Source of the DNA: Chloroflexota bacterium
Lineage (GTDB): Bacteria; Chloroflexota; Limnocylindria; Limnocylindrales; CSP1-4
DNA: 64,000 nucleotides
Direction: 5' to 3'
NCBI GenBank assembly: GCA_021786265.1
Contig: JAJYNP010000273.1
Coordinates: 1-64,000, forward strand
The position numbers and the translations under genes were made by a program. Shown in pieces: positions 32,144 to 40,195 of the stretch. Position 1 is the first letter of the stretch. Each line of letters opens with the position of its first letter. The notes under the pieces were generated by a model. That model worked only from the letters and a program-made list of their open reading frames with translations, had not been told where the DNA came from and ran no database searches.

Positions 32144-34033
32144 ATGGCCAGCACACCATCCATCCAGTTCGGCGGCGTGGTTTCCGGCCTGAACACCGCG
32201 AGCATCATCAGCGCCCTGATGCAGGTGGAACAGCAGCCGCTGACGCAGCTCCAGAACCAGGCCACGCAGCTGCAGTCCGAGCAGGCCGCATACACCACGG
32301 TGCAGTCGGCGATCAGCGACCTGTTGAGCAAGGTCCAGGCGTTCACGACCTCCGGCGTCGGGGCCGCCAGAACCGGCACTTCGTCGAACCCGGCGGTCCT
32401 CAGCGCGACGGTCGCCAACGGCACGGTTGCCGGGCAGTACGCGATCGACGTCACGCAGCTTGCCACGGCGACCATCGCGCGTTCCATGTCGGCGCTTGGC
32501 ACGCCGATCACGCAGGCCATCGCGGACGGGACGCAGAGCATCGCCAGCCTGAACCTGCCCGGAACCGTCACCGCCGGTCAGTTCTCGGTGGTGGTGGACG
32601 GCCAGGTCGCCTCGGTCACCGTCGATCCCACCCAGAACCTCGGGTCGGTGCTCACGGGGATCGGGAACGCCATCACCTCACTCATGCAGGCGGCGGGCGA
32701 CACCGGTGCCACCGCCACGGCGAGCGTCGTCAACAACCAGCTCCAGATCGCGATCAGCGGGGCCACCAGCACGCACGCGATCAGCTTCGGCAGCGGCAGC
32801 GACACGAGCAATGCCGCTGCGATCCTGGGCCTCTCGACACTCTCCGCCAATGCGCTGGATCCCACGCTCACCGGCACCAGCCTGCTCGGCGTCTCGCAGA
32901 CCACGCCGCCCCTGGACCAGGCCTCGATCGCGGCCCTGCCGACGACGCCCATGACCGGCACCCTCACCATCAACGGTGTGGCGATCTCGTATGACACGTC
33001 GTCCGATTCGTTGAGCAGCCTGGCCGACAAGATCAACAGCGCCGGGGCGGGCGTGGTCGCCTCGCTCGACCGGACCAACGATCGGCTGGTGCTGGCGAGC
33101 CTCTCGACCGGGCCCACGGCCATCTCGATCGGCGACTCGAACGGGACGAGCGGCCTGGCCCAGGCGCTCGGGCTGGCGCCGGGCACGGCGAACGCCCAGA
33201 CGATCGGCCAGGCCTCGCAGCTGACGGTGGACGGCCAGCCCATCAGCAGTGCCAGCAACACGGTCACCAACGCGGTCAACGGCGTCACCCTCAGCCTGAC
33301 CGGCACGGGGAGCACGACGCTCAGCGTGGGCGTGGACTCGGGCACGATCACCGGCGCCATCAACGCGTTCATCAGCAGCTTCAACGCCCTGACCGGCAGC
33401 CTCAACACGCTGACCGGGGTGACGCCGGGTACCCCCGGCCAGGCAGGCACCGAGGGACCGCTCGCCAACGACTACCAGACGTCGTCGCTGGCCCTGACCC
33501 TCAACGGGCTGCTCTCGGAAACCGTGGCCGGGCTCCCGGCCGGGCTCAACTCGCTCGCCTCGATCGGCATCACGACCGGCGCGCCCGGCCAGCCGGTCGG
33601 GTCGACCTATCAGCTGTCGCTCGACCAGACCACGCTGCAGCAGGCGTTGACCACGAACCCGCAGGGCGTGGCGCAGCTCCTCGACAGCGCGACGGGCGCG
33701 CTCCAGCCGCTGCTCGCCAGGCTTCAGTCCGTGACGGATCCGGCCACTGGCTACTTCGCCGTGACGCAGCAGGACATCACCCAGCAGCTCAGCGACATCC
33801 AGCAGCAGGAGGCCGACCAGCAGGAGCAGGACGCCCTGTACCAGCAGATGCTCGAGACGAAGTACGCGAACATGGAGGCGCTGCTCGCCCAGCTGCAGAC
33901 CGAGTCTCAGTCGCTGACGGGGATGGTGGCCGCCTTCTCCAGCACCGGCTCGTCGTCGAGCGGCTCCGGCTCGAGCTCGTCGGGCAGCTCTGGCGCTTCG
34001 ACCACGTCTGGCACATCGTCGACCGGGGCATGA
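32144..34033 (+). CDS. fliD: Flagellar filament cap protein FliD
   Basis: A 629 aa protein. N-terminus IQFGGVVSGLNTASIISALM with QVEQQPLTQLQNQATQLQSE, the FliD_N domain; a middle ISYDTSSDSLSSLADKINSA; C-terminal domain with DPATGYFAVTQQDITQQLSD and a coiled coil (MLETKYANMEALLAQLQTES). It caps the growing filament. The last ~40 residues are a Ser/Gly/Thr low-complexity tail, unusual since FliD normally ends near the coiled coil. AGGAGG precedes the ATG. Confidence 0.95.
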   Translation: MASTPSIQFGGVVSGLNTASIISALMQVEQQPLTQLQNQATQLQSEQAAYTTVQSAISDLLSKVQAFTTSGVGAARTGTSSNPAVLSATVANGTVAGQYAIDVTQLATATIARSMSALGTPITQAIADGTQSIASLNLPGTVTAGQFSVVVDGQVASVTVDPTQNLGSVLTGIGNAITSLMQAAGDTGATATASVVNNQLQIAISGATSTHAISFGSGSDTSNAAAILGLSTLSANALDPTLTGTSLLGVSQTTPPLDQASIAALPTTPMTGTLTINGVAISYDTSSDSLSSLADKINSAGAGVVASLDRTNDRLVLASLSTGPTAISIGDSNGTSGLAQALGLAPGTANAQTIGQASQLTVDGQPISSASNTVTNAVNGVTLSLTGTGSTTLSVGVDSGTITGAINAFISSFNALTGSLNTLTGVTPGTPGQAGTEGPLANDYQTSSLALTLNGLLSETVAGLPAGLNSLASIGITTGAPGQPVGSTYQLSLDQTTLQQALTTNPQGVAQLLDSATGALQPLLARLQSVTDPATGYFAVTQQDITQQLSDIQQQEADQQEQDALYQQMLETKYANMEALLAQLQTESQSLTGMVAAFSSTGSSSSGSGSSSSGSSGASTTSGTSSTGA

Positions 34034-34070
34034 GTCCAACGAGCGTCACACCAGGGGGGCGACCCGGCGG

Positions 34071-34110
34071 CTGACGCGACCGCGGAGGAACCGCAGGTGT
34101 GCGGCGTCAG
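34071..34110. terminator. Inverted repeat between convergent fliD and receiver gene
   Basis: CTGACGC (34071-34077) pairs with GCGTCAG (34104-34110), and an inner GCGG/CCGC hairpin sits between them. Placed between two converging genes, it could end transcripts from either side. Confidence 0.35.
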
Positions 34111-34562
34111 GAGACGGCCTTGGCCACCTCGTCGATGCCTGCCTGCCACTGCTCAGCCAGCGCCAGGACCGTCTCGCGCAGCGCGGCCAGGCGGAACGGC
34201 TTGGCGATCACGCGGTCCGGACGCGCCGCTTCCAGCCGTGCTCGGTCCGGCAGCTGGTCGGTCAGCAGGAGTATCCGGAGCGGCTGCGGTGCGAGGCGCT
34301 CGCGCAGCTGGATCGCCAGCTCATATCCGTCGAGATCCGGCAGGCCAACGTCGACGATCGCCACCGCCGGCCGCTCGCGTGCCGCGACTGCGAGGGCCGC
34401 CACGGCCCCGGCCGCGCCCAACAAGCGGAGGCGTCGCCGCGGCAGCACCTGTTCGAGCATGCGCAGGACGTACGCATCGTCGTCGACGACGAGCACGGGC
34501 ACCGACGGCCGGCGCCCGCAGACGGCGCGCCGCACAGGACGGCTGGCGGGCTGGGTCGGCAC
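34107..34562 (-). CDS. Single-domain response regulator (receiver protein)
   Basis: A 151 aa protein with a receiver domain: VLVVDDDAYVLRMLEQVL, phosphosite IVDVGLPDLDGYEL, ILLLTDQ and VIAKPF. All key residues (acidic pair, Asp, Thr and Lys) are present. No output domain, so CheY-like. The loop after the Thr differs from the cheY product at 38685. GTG 34562 is not well supported; a GTG about 21 codons in is possible. It is last in the chemotaxis cluster, 137 bp downstream of cheX. Confidence 0.8.
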   Translation of the reverse strand: MPTQPASRPVRRAVCGRRPSVPVLVVDDDAYVLRMLEQVLPRRRLRLLGAAGAVAALAVAARERPAVAIVDVGLPDLDGYELAIQLRERLAPQPLRILLLTDQLPDRARLEAARPDRVIAKPFRLAALRETVLALAEQWQAGIDEVAKAVS

Positions 34563-34699
34563 AGTTCGACACTATGCGCGATACGGCCGCCGACGGCCAA
34601 GGGCCAGATGCCATCCCGGGGCACCATCCTGAAAGGTCGGGCCGTGTGCCGGTCATTCGGGATCAATGGCTCTTGACCGGGGCTGCCGTGTCCCCGGGC

Positions 34700-35161
34700 T
34701 CAGGACGAGCGGAACGCGACGTGCACTCGGATGTCACCGGCGCAGGATTGGACCTCGACCACCAGGCGCTGCAGGTCCAGCGAGGAGATGGACGCCCCGG
34801 CACCCAGCAGCATCAGGGGCGGCGTGATCGTGGCCTCCTGGCCCAGCGTCGAAAGGGTCGTGGACGCGGTGCCCGCGATGACGTTCGCCAGTTCCGCGAT
34901 GCCGCTCTGGGCAAGCTCATCGAAGTCCGCCACCGGCTGGCCCAGCATCCGCGAGACCAGGGCCAGCGCAGTGTCCCGCGACATCGAGAGGTACATCGAG
35001 CCCCGCACGGACCCGCTGATTCCCACCACTGCGGTGACGTCCTCGGTGGTGCACGGATTGCCCTCGACCCGTAGTGACCCGCGTGCCGCGGCGGCGTTGG
35101 TCTCCTGCGCGATGATCTGGGCGGCGGCATCGAAGAACGGGTTGACCAGCTGCACCTTCAT
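34700..35161 (-). CDS. cheX: Chemotaxis phosphatase CheX
   Basis: A 153 aa protein: [20 protein letters not shown] start and the CheC/CheX active-site motif S-x3-E-x2-N in SGIAELANVIAG, one copy as in CheX. CheX dephosphorylates CheY-P. It starts in the ATGA overlap with cheR. Confidence 0.9.
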   Translation of the reverse strand: MKVQLVNPFFDAAAQIIAQETNAAAARGSLRVEGNPCTTEDVTAVVGISGSVRGSMYLSMSRDTALALVSRMLGQPVADFDELAQSGIAELANVIAGTASTTLSTLGQEATITPPLMLLGAGASISSLDLQRLVVEVQSCAGDIRVHVAFRSS

Positions 35162-35988
35162 GCCAGCGTCCGTTCGTAGAACGAGGGACCCAGGGCGCGC
35201 AGCCCGAACCGAACGGGATCGCCGATCGTCTCGGTGGCCCCGATGAACAGCACGCCCCCGGGACGCAGCGACGCGGCGAGCCGACCGAAGAGGTCCGTCT
35301 TGGCCGACTCCGTGAAGTAGATCACGGTGTTGCGGCAGATCGTCAGGTCGCAGCCCTTCTCGGCCGGGTCCCGCAGCAGGTCGTGCCGGCGGAAACGCGC
35401 GCGCACGCGCAGCTCGGGGCGCACTTCCCAGTCCGGTCCGCTCTGCACGAAGCAGCGCGCGCGGCGGGCCGCAGAAACGCCGATCATCTGGGCCTCGCTG
35501 TAGCGGCCGGCGCGGGCGCGCTCGAGCGCCGTTGGATCGATGTCGGTGGCGAGCAGGTCGAGCAGGACGCCGGGTGCCGACTCCTGCATGAGCATGACCA
35601 GCGAGTACGGTTCACAGCCGATGGAACAGCCGGCGCTCCAGGCTCGCAGGCGCAGGCGGCCGCGCAGGAGCGACGTGAGCACGTGATCCCGCAGGAAGTC
35701 CCACGCCTCCGGGTTCCGAAAGAACTCGCTCACGTTGATCGTCAGCATGTCCCGGAAGCGGTCGCGGAAGGCCGGCTCCCGCCGCGCCCGCGTGGTCAGC
35801 GCCGCCCAACCGTCCAGTCCGTTGGCGCGCGCAAACGCGTGCACTCGGCGCCAGACCTGCTCAGGCTTGTACTGGGCGAGATCCAGGTCCAGCAGGGCGC
35901 GCACCTCCGCGGCCAGTCGCGCGTACGCGGTCGGATCCAGCTCGGGCATGGATGCCTGGACGAACGGCGTGCCAGACGCTGCGACCAT
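35158..35988 (-). CDS. cheR: Chemoreceptor methyltransferase CheR
   Basis: A 276 aa protein. N-terminal helical domain ([20 protein letters not shown]) and a SAM-binding domain with [20 protein letters not shown] (GxxxGxE-type loop), [35 protein letters not shown] and [12 protein letters not shown]. It methylates receptor glutamates using S-adenosylmethionine. An alternative ATG at 35949 would remove 13 residues. It lies 3 bp after cheW and overlaps cheX. Confidence 0.94.
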   Translation of the reverse strand: MVAASGTPFVQASMPELDPTAYARLAAEVRALLDLDLAQYKPEQVWRRVHAFARANGLDGWAALTTRARREPAFRDRFRDMLTINVSEFFRNPEAWDFLRDHVLTSLLRGRLRLRAWSAGCSIGCEPYSLVMLMQESAPGVLLDLLATDIDPTALERARAGRYSEAQMIGVSAARRARCFVQSGPDWEVRPELRVRARFRRHDLLRDPAEKGCDLTICRNTVIYFTESAKTDLFGRLAASLRPGGVLFIGATETIGDPVRFGLRALGPSFYERTLA

Positions 35989-35991
35989 GGC

Positions 35992-36549
35992 TCAGATGGC
36001 ACCGACGAGGGCCGGCGACGCGACGGGGACGGGGGAGGTGGACGTGGAGACGTGCGGATCCGCGGTGTCCTCGGTCGCGTCGGAGGGGCGCGCGACTTCG
36101 TGGGTCGCGTCGTGCAGGCCGTCATCGACCAGCAGCCCCTCCAGGGCCAGGAGGATGACCAGCCGCCCGTCGAGCTTCGCGATCCCGCGCAGCGCCGCCG
36201 TGTCGTCGCCGACCACGGTCTCGGCCGGTTCGATCGCGTCCGCCGGCACCGTGAGCACCTCGCTGACCGCATCGACGATGAGGCCCATGCGCGTGCCGCC
36301 GGTGTCGGCCACCACGATGCGGCTCGCCCGGGTCGGCGCCGCACGCTCCATGTCGAAGCGCGTGCGCAGGTCGACCACCGGGATGATTCGCCCCCGCAGG
36401 TTGATGATGCCCTCCATGGCGGGTGGCGCCCCCGGCACGCTGGTGATCGCCTGGTGGCGGATGATCTCGTGGACCTTCCCGATCTCGAGTCCGTAGCGCT
36501 CCTCACCCAACTGGCACACGACGATCTGCAGGTCGCTGGTCGCGTTCAT
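35992..36549 (-). CDS. cheW: Chemotaxis coupling protein CheW
   Basis: A 185 aa protein started at ATG 36549 (GGAGA upstream; the frame is open to 36618 without a ribosome site). The CheW core is clear: IVVCQLGEERYGLEIGKVHE, PAMEGIINLRGRIIPVVDLR, GLIVDAVSEVLTVPADAIEP, LDGRLVILLALEGLL. It links receptors to CheA. The last ~40 residues are an Asp/Thr/Pro-rich tail. A sigma-28-like promoter lies ~87 bp upstream. Confidence 0.94.
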   Translation of the reverse strand: MNATSDLQIVVCQLGEERYGLEIGKVHEIIRHQAITSVPGAPPAMEGIINLRGRIIPVVDLRTRFDMERAAPTRASRIVVADTGGTRMGLIVDAVSEVLTVPADAIEPAETVVGDDTAALRGIAKLDGRLVILLALEGLLVDDGLHDATHEVARPSDATEDTADPHVSTSTSPVPVASPALVGAI

Positions 36550-36635
36550 GGTCGTTCGGTCTCCGCGTCCTTGGTATCCCATGGGGCTGCGCGCCTCCGG
36601 CCGGCGCGGCGGCGCCATTGCGCCTCCTGCGTGAG

Positions 36636-36662
36636 GTGTCGGCCGGAGCCCGCGTGGCCTGA
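36636..36662 (-). promoter_or_regulatory. Candidate sigma-28-like promoter before cheW
   Basis: On the reverse strand: TCAGGCCA, an 11-nt spacer, GCCGACAC. The -10 box is identical to that before the propeller gene; the -35 box matches TCAAG at four of five bases. It lies in the gap between the unknown gene and cheW. Confidence 0.45.
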
Positions 36663-36709
36663 AGGCGCGGACCGTGGCTGCCGGTGTCCGCCCGCGCTCC
36701 CCAGCCGGG

Positions 36710-37300
36710 TCACGCGTCGGAGAGGCGCACCCAATCGACCTGCCGGATGGAGGCGATCAGGTGGCGGTTGATGAGCGCCACGTCCCTGGCGGGGTTCGAC
36801 ACGCGATGGCCGCGCCAGTGCACCAGCGGTTCGGTGAGCGGCACGAACAGGGCCGGCAGCCGGTGGTGGACCATCTCGGGCGCCTGGCCCGGGAACAGGT
36901 GCAGGACGCCGAGGACCCGGAATTCGCCGCCCACGGCCTCGACCCGGTAACGCACCTTGTGCACGCGCCGCGCGGCGCTGCGCTCCGCCACCGGCTCGGG
37001 CAGATCCGCCAGCAGCAGCAGGTCGAACTCGAAGGGGTCGATGTACCGGGTCCCGCCGACGGACAGCGGCGAGCTCCCGGTGGTCGGGTCGAAGGCGCGG
37101 ACGTCCTCCACCAGGACCGGCTCGCGCCGGTTCAGAATGTCGGACGGCCGGTCCCAGCCCCGGACGAAGGCGATGAGGCTGCCGGTCTCGGTCCAGCCAC
37201 GGATGGCGTGCGTGGGAGCGCCGAACCCCTGGCCGGTGCCCGGTCCGGGGACCGGCCCAGGGGTGCCAGAGTGTGCCGTGTTCCGCGACCACAGGTGCAT
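36710..37300 (-). CDS. Unknown protein in the chemotaxis cluster, possible tandem DUF6812-like domains
   Basis: A 196 aa soluble protein with no signal or membrane segment. The C-terminal half (FRVLGVLHLFPGQAPEMVHH, LPALFVPLTEPLVHW, ALINRHLIASIRQVDW) has the pattern of a small beta domain I associate with DUF6812: a G-h-h-H-hxPG strand, F-x-PLT and an asparagine strand. The N-terminal half (GSLIAFVRGWDRPSDILNRR, PVLVEDVRAFD) looks like a second, diverged copy. Function unknown. It sits between cheB and cheW with 173 and 160 bp gaps. The family assignment is tentative. Confidence 0.55.
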   Translation of the reverse strand: MHLWSRNTAHSGTPGPVPGPGTGQGFGAPTHAIRGWTETGSLIAFVRGWDRPSDILNRREPVLVEDVRAFDPTTGSSPLSVGGTRYIDPFEFDLLLLADLPEPVAERSAARRVHKVRYRVEAVGGEFRVLGVLHLFPGQAPEMVHHRLPALFVPLTEPLVHWRGHRVSNPARDVALINRHLIASIRQVDWVRLSDA

Positions 37301-37473
37301 GGCCCGCTACTCTCCCTCGTCACGCTGCGCATCGGGCCGGCAGACCGTGCCGGGCTGCGCGGACCCGCCGGACCCGCCCGTCACCTGCGGCCACGTGCTC
37401 GCGTCCTCCGCAGCGTCGCGCGTGCGCACAGCACAGGCGAGTCCCCGTTCGGGGCCCCGGCACGGATGACCCA
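37301..37473 (-). other. Spacer between cheB and the unknown gene
   Basis: 173 bp with no supportable gene or sigma-28-like site. GAGGGAG lies about 12 nt before the downstream start. Confidence 0.4.
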
Positions 37474-38670
37474 TTACCCGACTCGGGGTAGGGCCATGGC
37501 CGCACGCGCGACGCTGCGCTCGCCGTCGCCAGCCCAGGCATCGCCGGCCCCGCACCACCGAGCGATCGCGGCCGGGATCTCCGGCAGGGGCAGCACCTGC
37601 TCGGCCAGTCCCGCCGCGATCACGGCTCCCGGCATCCCGAACACGATCGACGTCCGCTCATCCTGTGCGTAGACCGTCCCGCGGTGCGCCCGCAACGCGC
37701 GCGCGCCCTCCCTGGCATCGGCGCCCATGCCGGTGAGGACCACGAGCAGCGCCCGCTCCCCCCAGATGGGGGCCAGCGCCTGCAGCGTCACGTCGGCCGC
37801 CGGACGCACGCCGTTGACCGGCGCGAGGGCTGCCAGCTCGACGCGGCCGCGGGGCGTGAGCAGGAGGTGGGTGCCGCCCGGCGCGACCAGGACCTGGTCC
37901 TCGGCCAGCACGTCGCCGACGGCCGCCTCCCGCACCGGCAAGCCGCTGAGCGTGTCCAGGCGCGCCGCCAGCGACGCGGTGAAATGGGGTGGCATGTGCT
38001 GCACGATCAGCATGGCGGCGCCGAGCCGTCCGGGCAGCCCACCGACGAGCACCTGGAGCGCGCCGGGCCCGCCGGTGGATGACGCCACCACCACCAGCCG
38101 CCGCGCAGGCTCGACCGCCGGCTGGTCGGGCCGACCGCTTGCGGCAGGCGGCTCGGTGCCCGGTCCGTCCGTCACGGGGCGGGGCCCGGGCGCAGCCGCC
38201 CCGCGCCACCCCGCCGCCGATGGGGCACGGCTTCGAGCTGCCAGCCGGTGCGCCAGGAACGCGGCCTCGGGGATGGCCGCCGCAGCCCGGATCCTGGCGA
38301 CCAGGTCGTCGCGCACCCGCACCATGTCGACGGAGAGCGATCCGGACGGCTTGAGTACGAAGTCGACGGCGCCCGCGGCGAGGGCGTCGAGTGTGACCGC
38401 GGCACCGGCGGCGGTCAGGCTCGACAGCATGACGACGCGCGTGGGGCACTCCACCATCAGACGGCGCAGCATGCCCAGGCCGTCGAGGACTGGCATCTCG
38501 ACATCGAGCGTGATGACGTCGGGATGCAGGCGCATCGTCTCCCGGAGACCCGCCTCGCCGTCGCCCGCCGTTCCCACCACGACGATCCCGTCGGCCTCGC
38601 CGATCAGCCGCGCCACCGTGTGGCGCATGAACGGTGAGTCGTCGACCACGAGGACCCGGATCGCGGCCAT
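37474..38670 (-). CDS. cheB: Protein-glutamate methylesterase/response regulator CheB
   Basis: A 398 aa protein from ATG 38670. Receiver domain (IRVLVVDDSPFMRHTVARLI, phosphosite Asp56 in TLDVEMPVLDG, VLKPSG), a Pro-rich linker, and a catalytic domain with the Ser of SSTGGPGALQ, the His of VQHMPPHFT and the Asp of VVLTGMGADAREG. It demethylates or deamidates receptors. The frame is open to 39333, but that is cheY sequence in another frame. It lies 14 bp after cheY. Confidence 0.95.
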   Translation of the reverse strand: MAAIRVLVVDDSPFMRHTVARLIGEADGIVVVGTAGDGEAGLRETMRLHPDVITLDVEMPVLDGLGMLRRLMVECPTRVVMLSSLTAAGAAVTLDALAAGAVDFVLKPSGSLSVDMVRVRDDLVARIRAAAAIPEAAFLAHRLAARSRAPSAAGWRGAAAPGPRPVTDGPGTEPPAASGRPDQPAVEPARRLVVVASSTGGPGALQVLVGGLPGRLGAAMLIVQHMPPHFTASLAARLDTLSGLPVREAAVGDVLAEDQVLVAPGGTHLLLTPRGRVELAALAPVNGVRPAADVTLQALAPIWGERALLVVLTGMGADAREGARALRAHRGTVYAQDERTSIVFGMPGAVIAAGLAEQVLPLPEIPAAIARWCGAGDAWAGDGERSVARAAMALPRVG

Positions 38671-38684
38671 GCTGGCGCCGCCGG

Positions 38685-39044
38685 TCACTGGGCGAGCAGC
38701 CGATCGACGGCGGCCAGCACTCGGTCGGGCTGGAACGGCTTGACCACGAAGTCGCGCGCGCCGCGCTTGATCGCGTCGAGCACGATGGGCTGTTGTCCCA
38801 TGGCGGTCAGCATGGCCACGCGCGCGCCGGGATCGCGACGCCGGATCTCGTCGAGCGACTGGAGTCCGTCCATCTCGGGCATCGTGATGTCCATCAGGAC
38901 GCAGTCCGGCTGCTCGCGCAGGTAGGCCTCCACCGCGACCTGACCGTTCTCGGCCTCGACCACGGTGTGCCCGGCCTCGGTCAGCACTCTGGCCGCCCGA
39001 ATGCGCATGAACGCCGCGTCGTCGACCACCAGGATCTTGGCCAT
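38685..39044 (-). CDS. cheY: Chemotaxis response regulator CheY
   Basis: A 119 aa single receiver domain starting MAKILVVDDAAFMRIRAARV, with acidic pair Asp8-Asp9, phosphosite Asp52 (VLMDITMPEMDG), Thr80 and Lys102 (FVVKPF). GGAGA is 7-8 nt before ATG 39044. It is the likely FliM ligand. It lies between cheD and cheB with 14-bp gaps on both sides. Confidence 0.94.
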   Translation of the reverse strand: MAKILVVDDAAFMRIRAARVLTEAGHTVVEAENGQVAVEAYLREQPDCVLMDITMPEMDGLQSLDEIRRRDPGARVAMLTAMGQQPIVLDAIKRGARDFVVKPFQPDRVLAAVDRLLAQ

Positions 39045-39058
39045 CCGGTTTCTCTCCG

Positions 39059-39550
39059 TCAGAGTTCGCGGGAGCTGGACACGCTCCGGACGAGGAGTCG
39101 GCCGCTGCCCACGTGCAGTTGAACGGTGCGGCCCACCGCGCCGCCCAGCTCGCGAGCCGCGACGCGCAGGCCGGCGCGCTCCAGGGCCGCCAGCAGTGCC
39201 TCGCCGTTGCGGCGCCCGATGGCCAGCCCGGGACTGGTGGGCAACGTGGCCGCCCCGCCGACGACCTTGAAGACCGTGCGGGTGGACACCCCGCCGGTAC
39301 GCTGGAAGGCCGCCAGAAACGTCTCGAAGCCACCCTCGACGTACTTCACCGGGCTGGCCGGGTCGACCGGCCCGCCCAGGGGCAGCATGAAGTGCGCCAG
39401 CCCGCCTAGCCGCGCGAACGGATCCCATGCGGCCAGTGCCACACAGGATCCCAGCCCGTAGGCGACGAGCGCCGCCGCCGGATCGTCGCTGACGGCGTAT
39501 TCGCCGATCCCCGCGACCAGCACGCGTTCCTCGATCGCCGGAAGGGCCAT
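39059..39550 (-). CDS. cheD: Chemoreceptor glutamine deamidase CheD
   Basis: A 163 aa protein with the catalytic Cys36 in YGLGSCVALAAWD and His53 in GLAHFMLPLGG, plus KVVGGAATLPTSPGLAIGRR with the catalytic Thr region. CheD deamidates receptor glutamines and binds CheC. It starts directly after the cheC stop (no gap). Confidence 0.93.
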   Translation of the reverse strand: MALPAIEERVLVAGIGEYAVSDDPAAALVAYGLGSCVALAAWDPFARLGGLAHFMLPLGGPVDPASPVKYVEGGFETFLAAFQRTGGVSTRTVFKVVGGAATLPTSPGLAIGRRNGEALLAALERAGLRVAARELGGAVGRTVQLHVGSGRLLVRSVSSSREL

Positions 39551-40195
39551 TCAGACAACCTGGATCGCGGCCAGGAGGTGCCGGAGCGACTCGGGCCGCG
39601 GAAGCAGCAGCAGCGTGCCGTCGAACGTGTCGGCGCCCTCCACGAAGAGCGTGCGCGAGGCGAGCACCTCGTGCGACTCAGCGAGCAGATCGACGAGCAC
39701 GGAGTCCAGGACGGCCCCCGCGAATTCCGTGACGAGCACCGGCACGCTGGGATGAACCGGCACGCCCATGCGGTCCCCCACGGCATTCAGGGCCGCCGCG
39801 ATGGTCACGTTGCCCAGCTCGAGCAGGGCCGATTGTGCGAGCGCATCGAGCTCGGCGAACGCGTCGGCGCCGCGAGGCTCGGGCGACCGGGCCAGGCTGG
39901 CGAGCAGCCGGGCCGCCAGGCGGAGCGCCCCGCTGATCGGCAGCACCAGCAACGCGTGACCGCTGATCCCGCCGCTGACGCTGACGTACACCGCGACCAC
40001 CGGGGCGTCGGGGCCACCGGCCAGGGCGATGGCTTCGCCGGGCGTGCAGCGTCGGAATTCGGGGGCGGAGATGGCGACCGCCCGGCCGCTCATCTCGAAC
40101 ATCGCGTCTCCGGCCTGACGCAGCGCGCGCCGGAACAGCGCGGCCAGGATGGCCTCGTCCCGCAGGTTCAGCGTGGTCGGCGAGATGGCGTTCAT
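39551..40195 (-). CDS. cheC: Chemotaxis phosphatase CheC
   Basis: A 214 aa protein started at ATG 40195, in the ATGA overlap with cheA; an upstream ATG at 40204 is less likely. The active-site motif S-x3-E-x2-N is present in SALLELGNVTIAAALN with PVHPSVPVLVTEF downstream. CheC usually has a second site in its first helix; here that helix (RDEAILAALFRRALRQAG) lacks E-x2-N, so only one site is visible. It is adjacent to cheD, its usual partner. Confidence 0.88.
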   Translation of the reverse strand: MNAISPTTLNLRDEAILAALFRRALRQAGDAMFEMSGRAVAISAPEFRRCTPGEAIALAGGPDAPVVAVYVSVSGGISGHALLVLPISGALRLAARLLASLARSPEPRGADAFAELDALAQSALLELGNVTIAAALNAVGDRMGVPVHPSVPVLVTEFAGAVLDSVLVDLLAESHEVLASRTLFVEGADTFDGTLLLLPRPESLRHLLAAIQVV

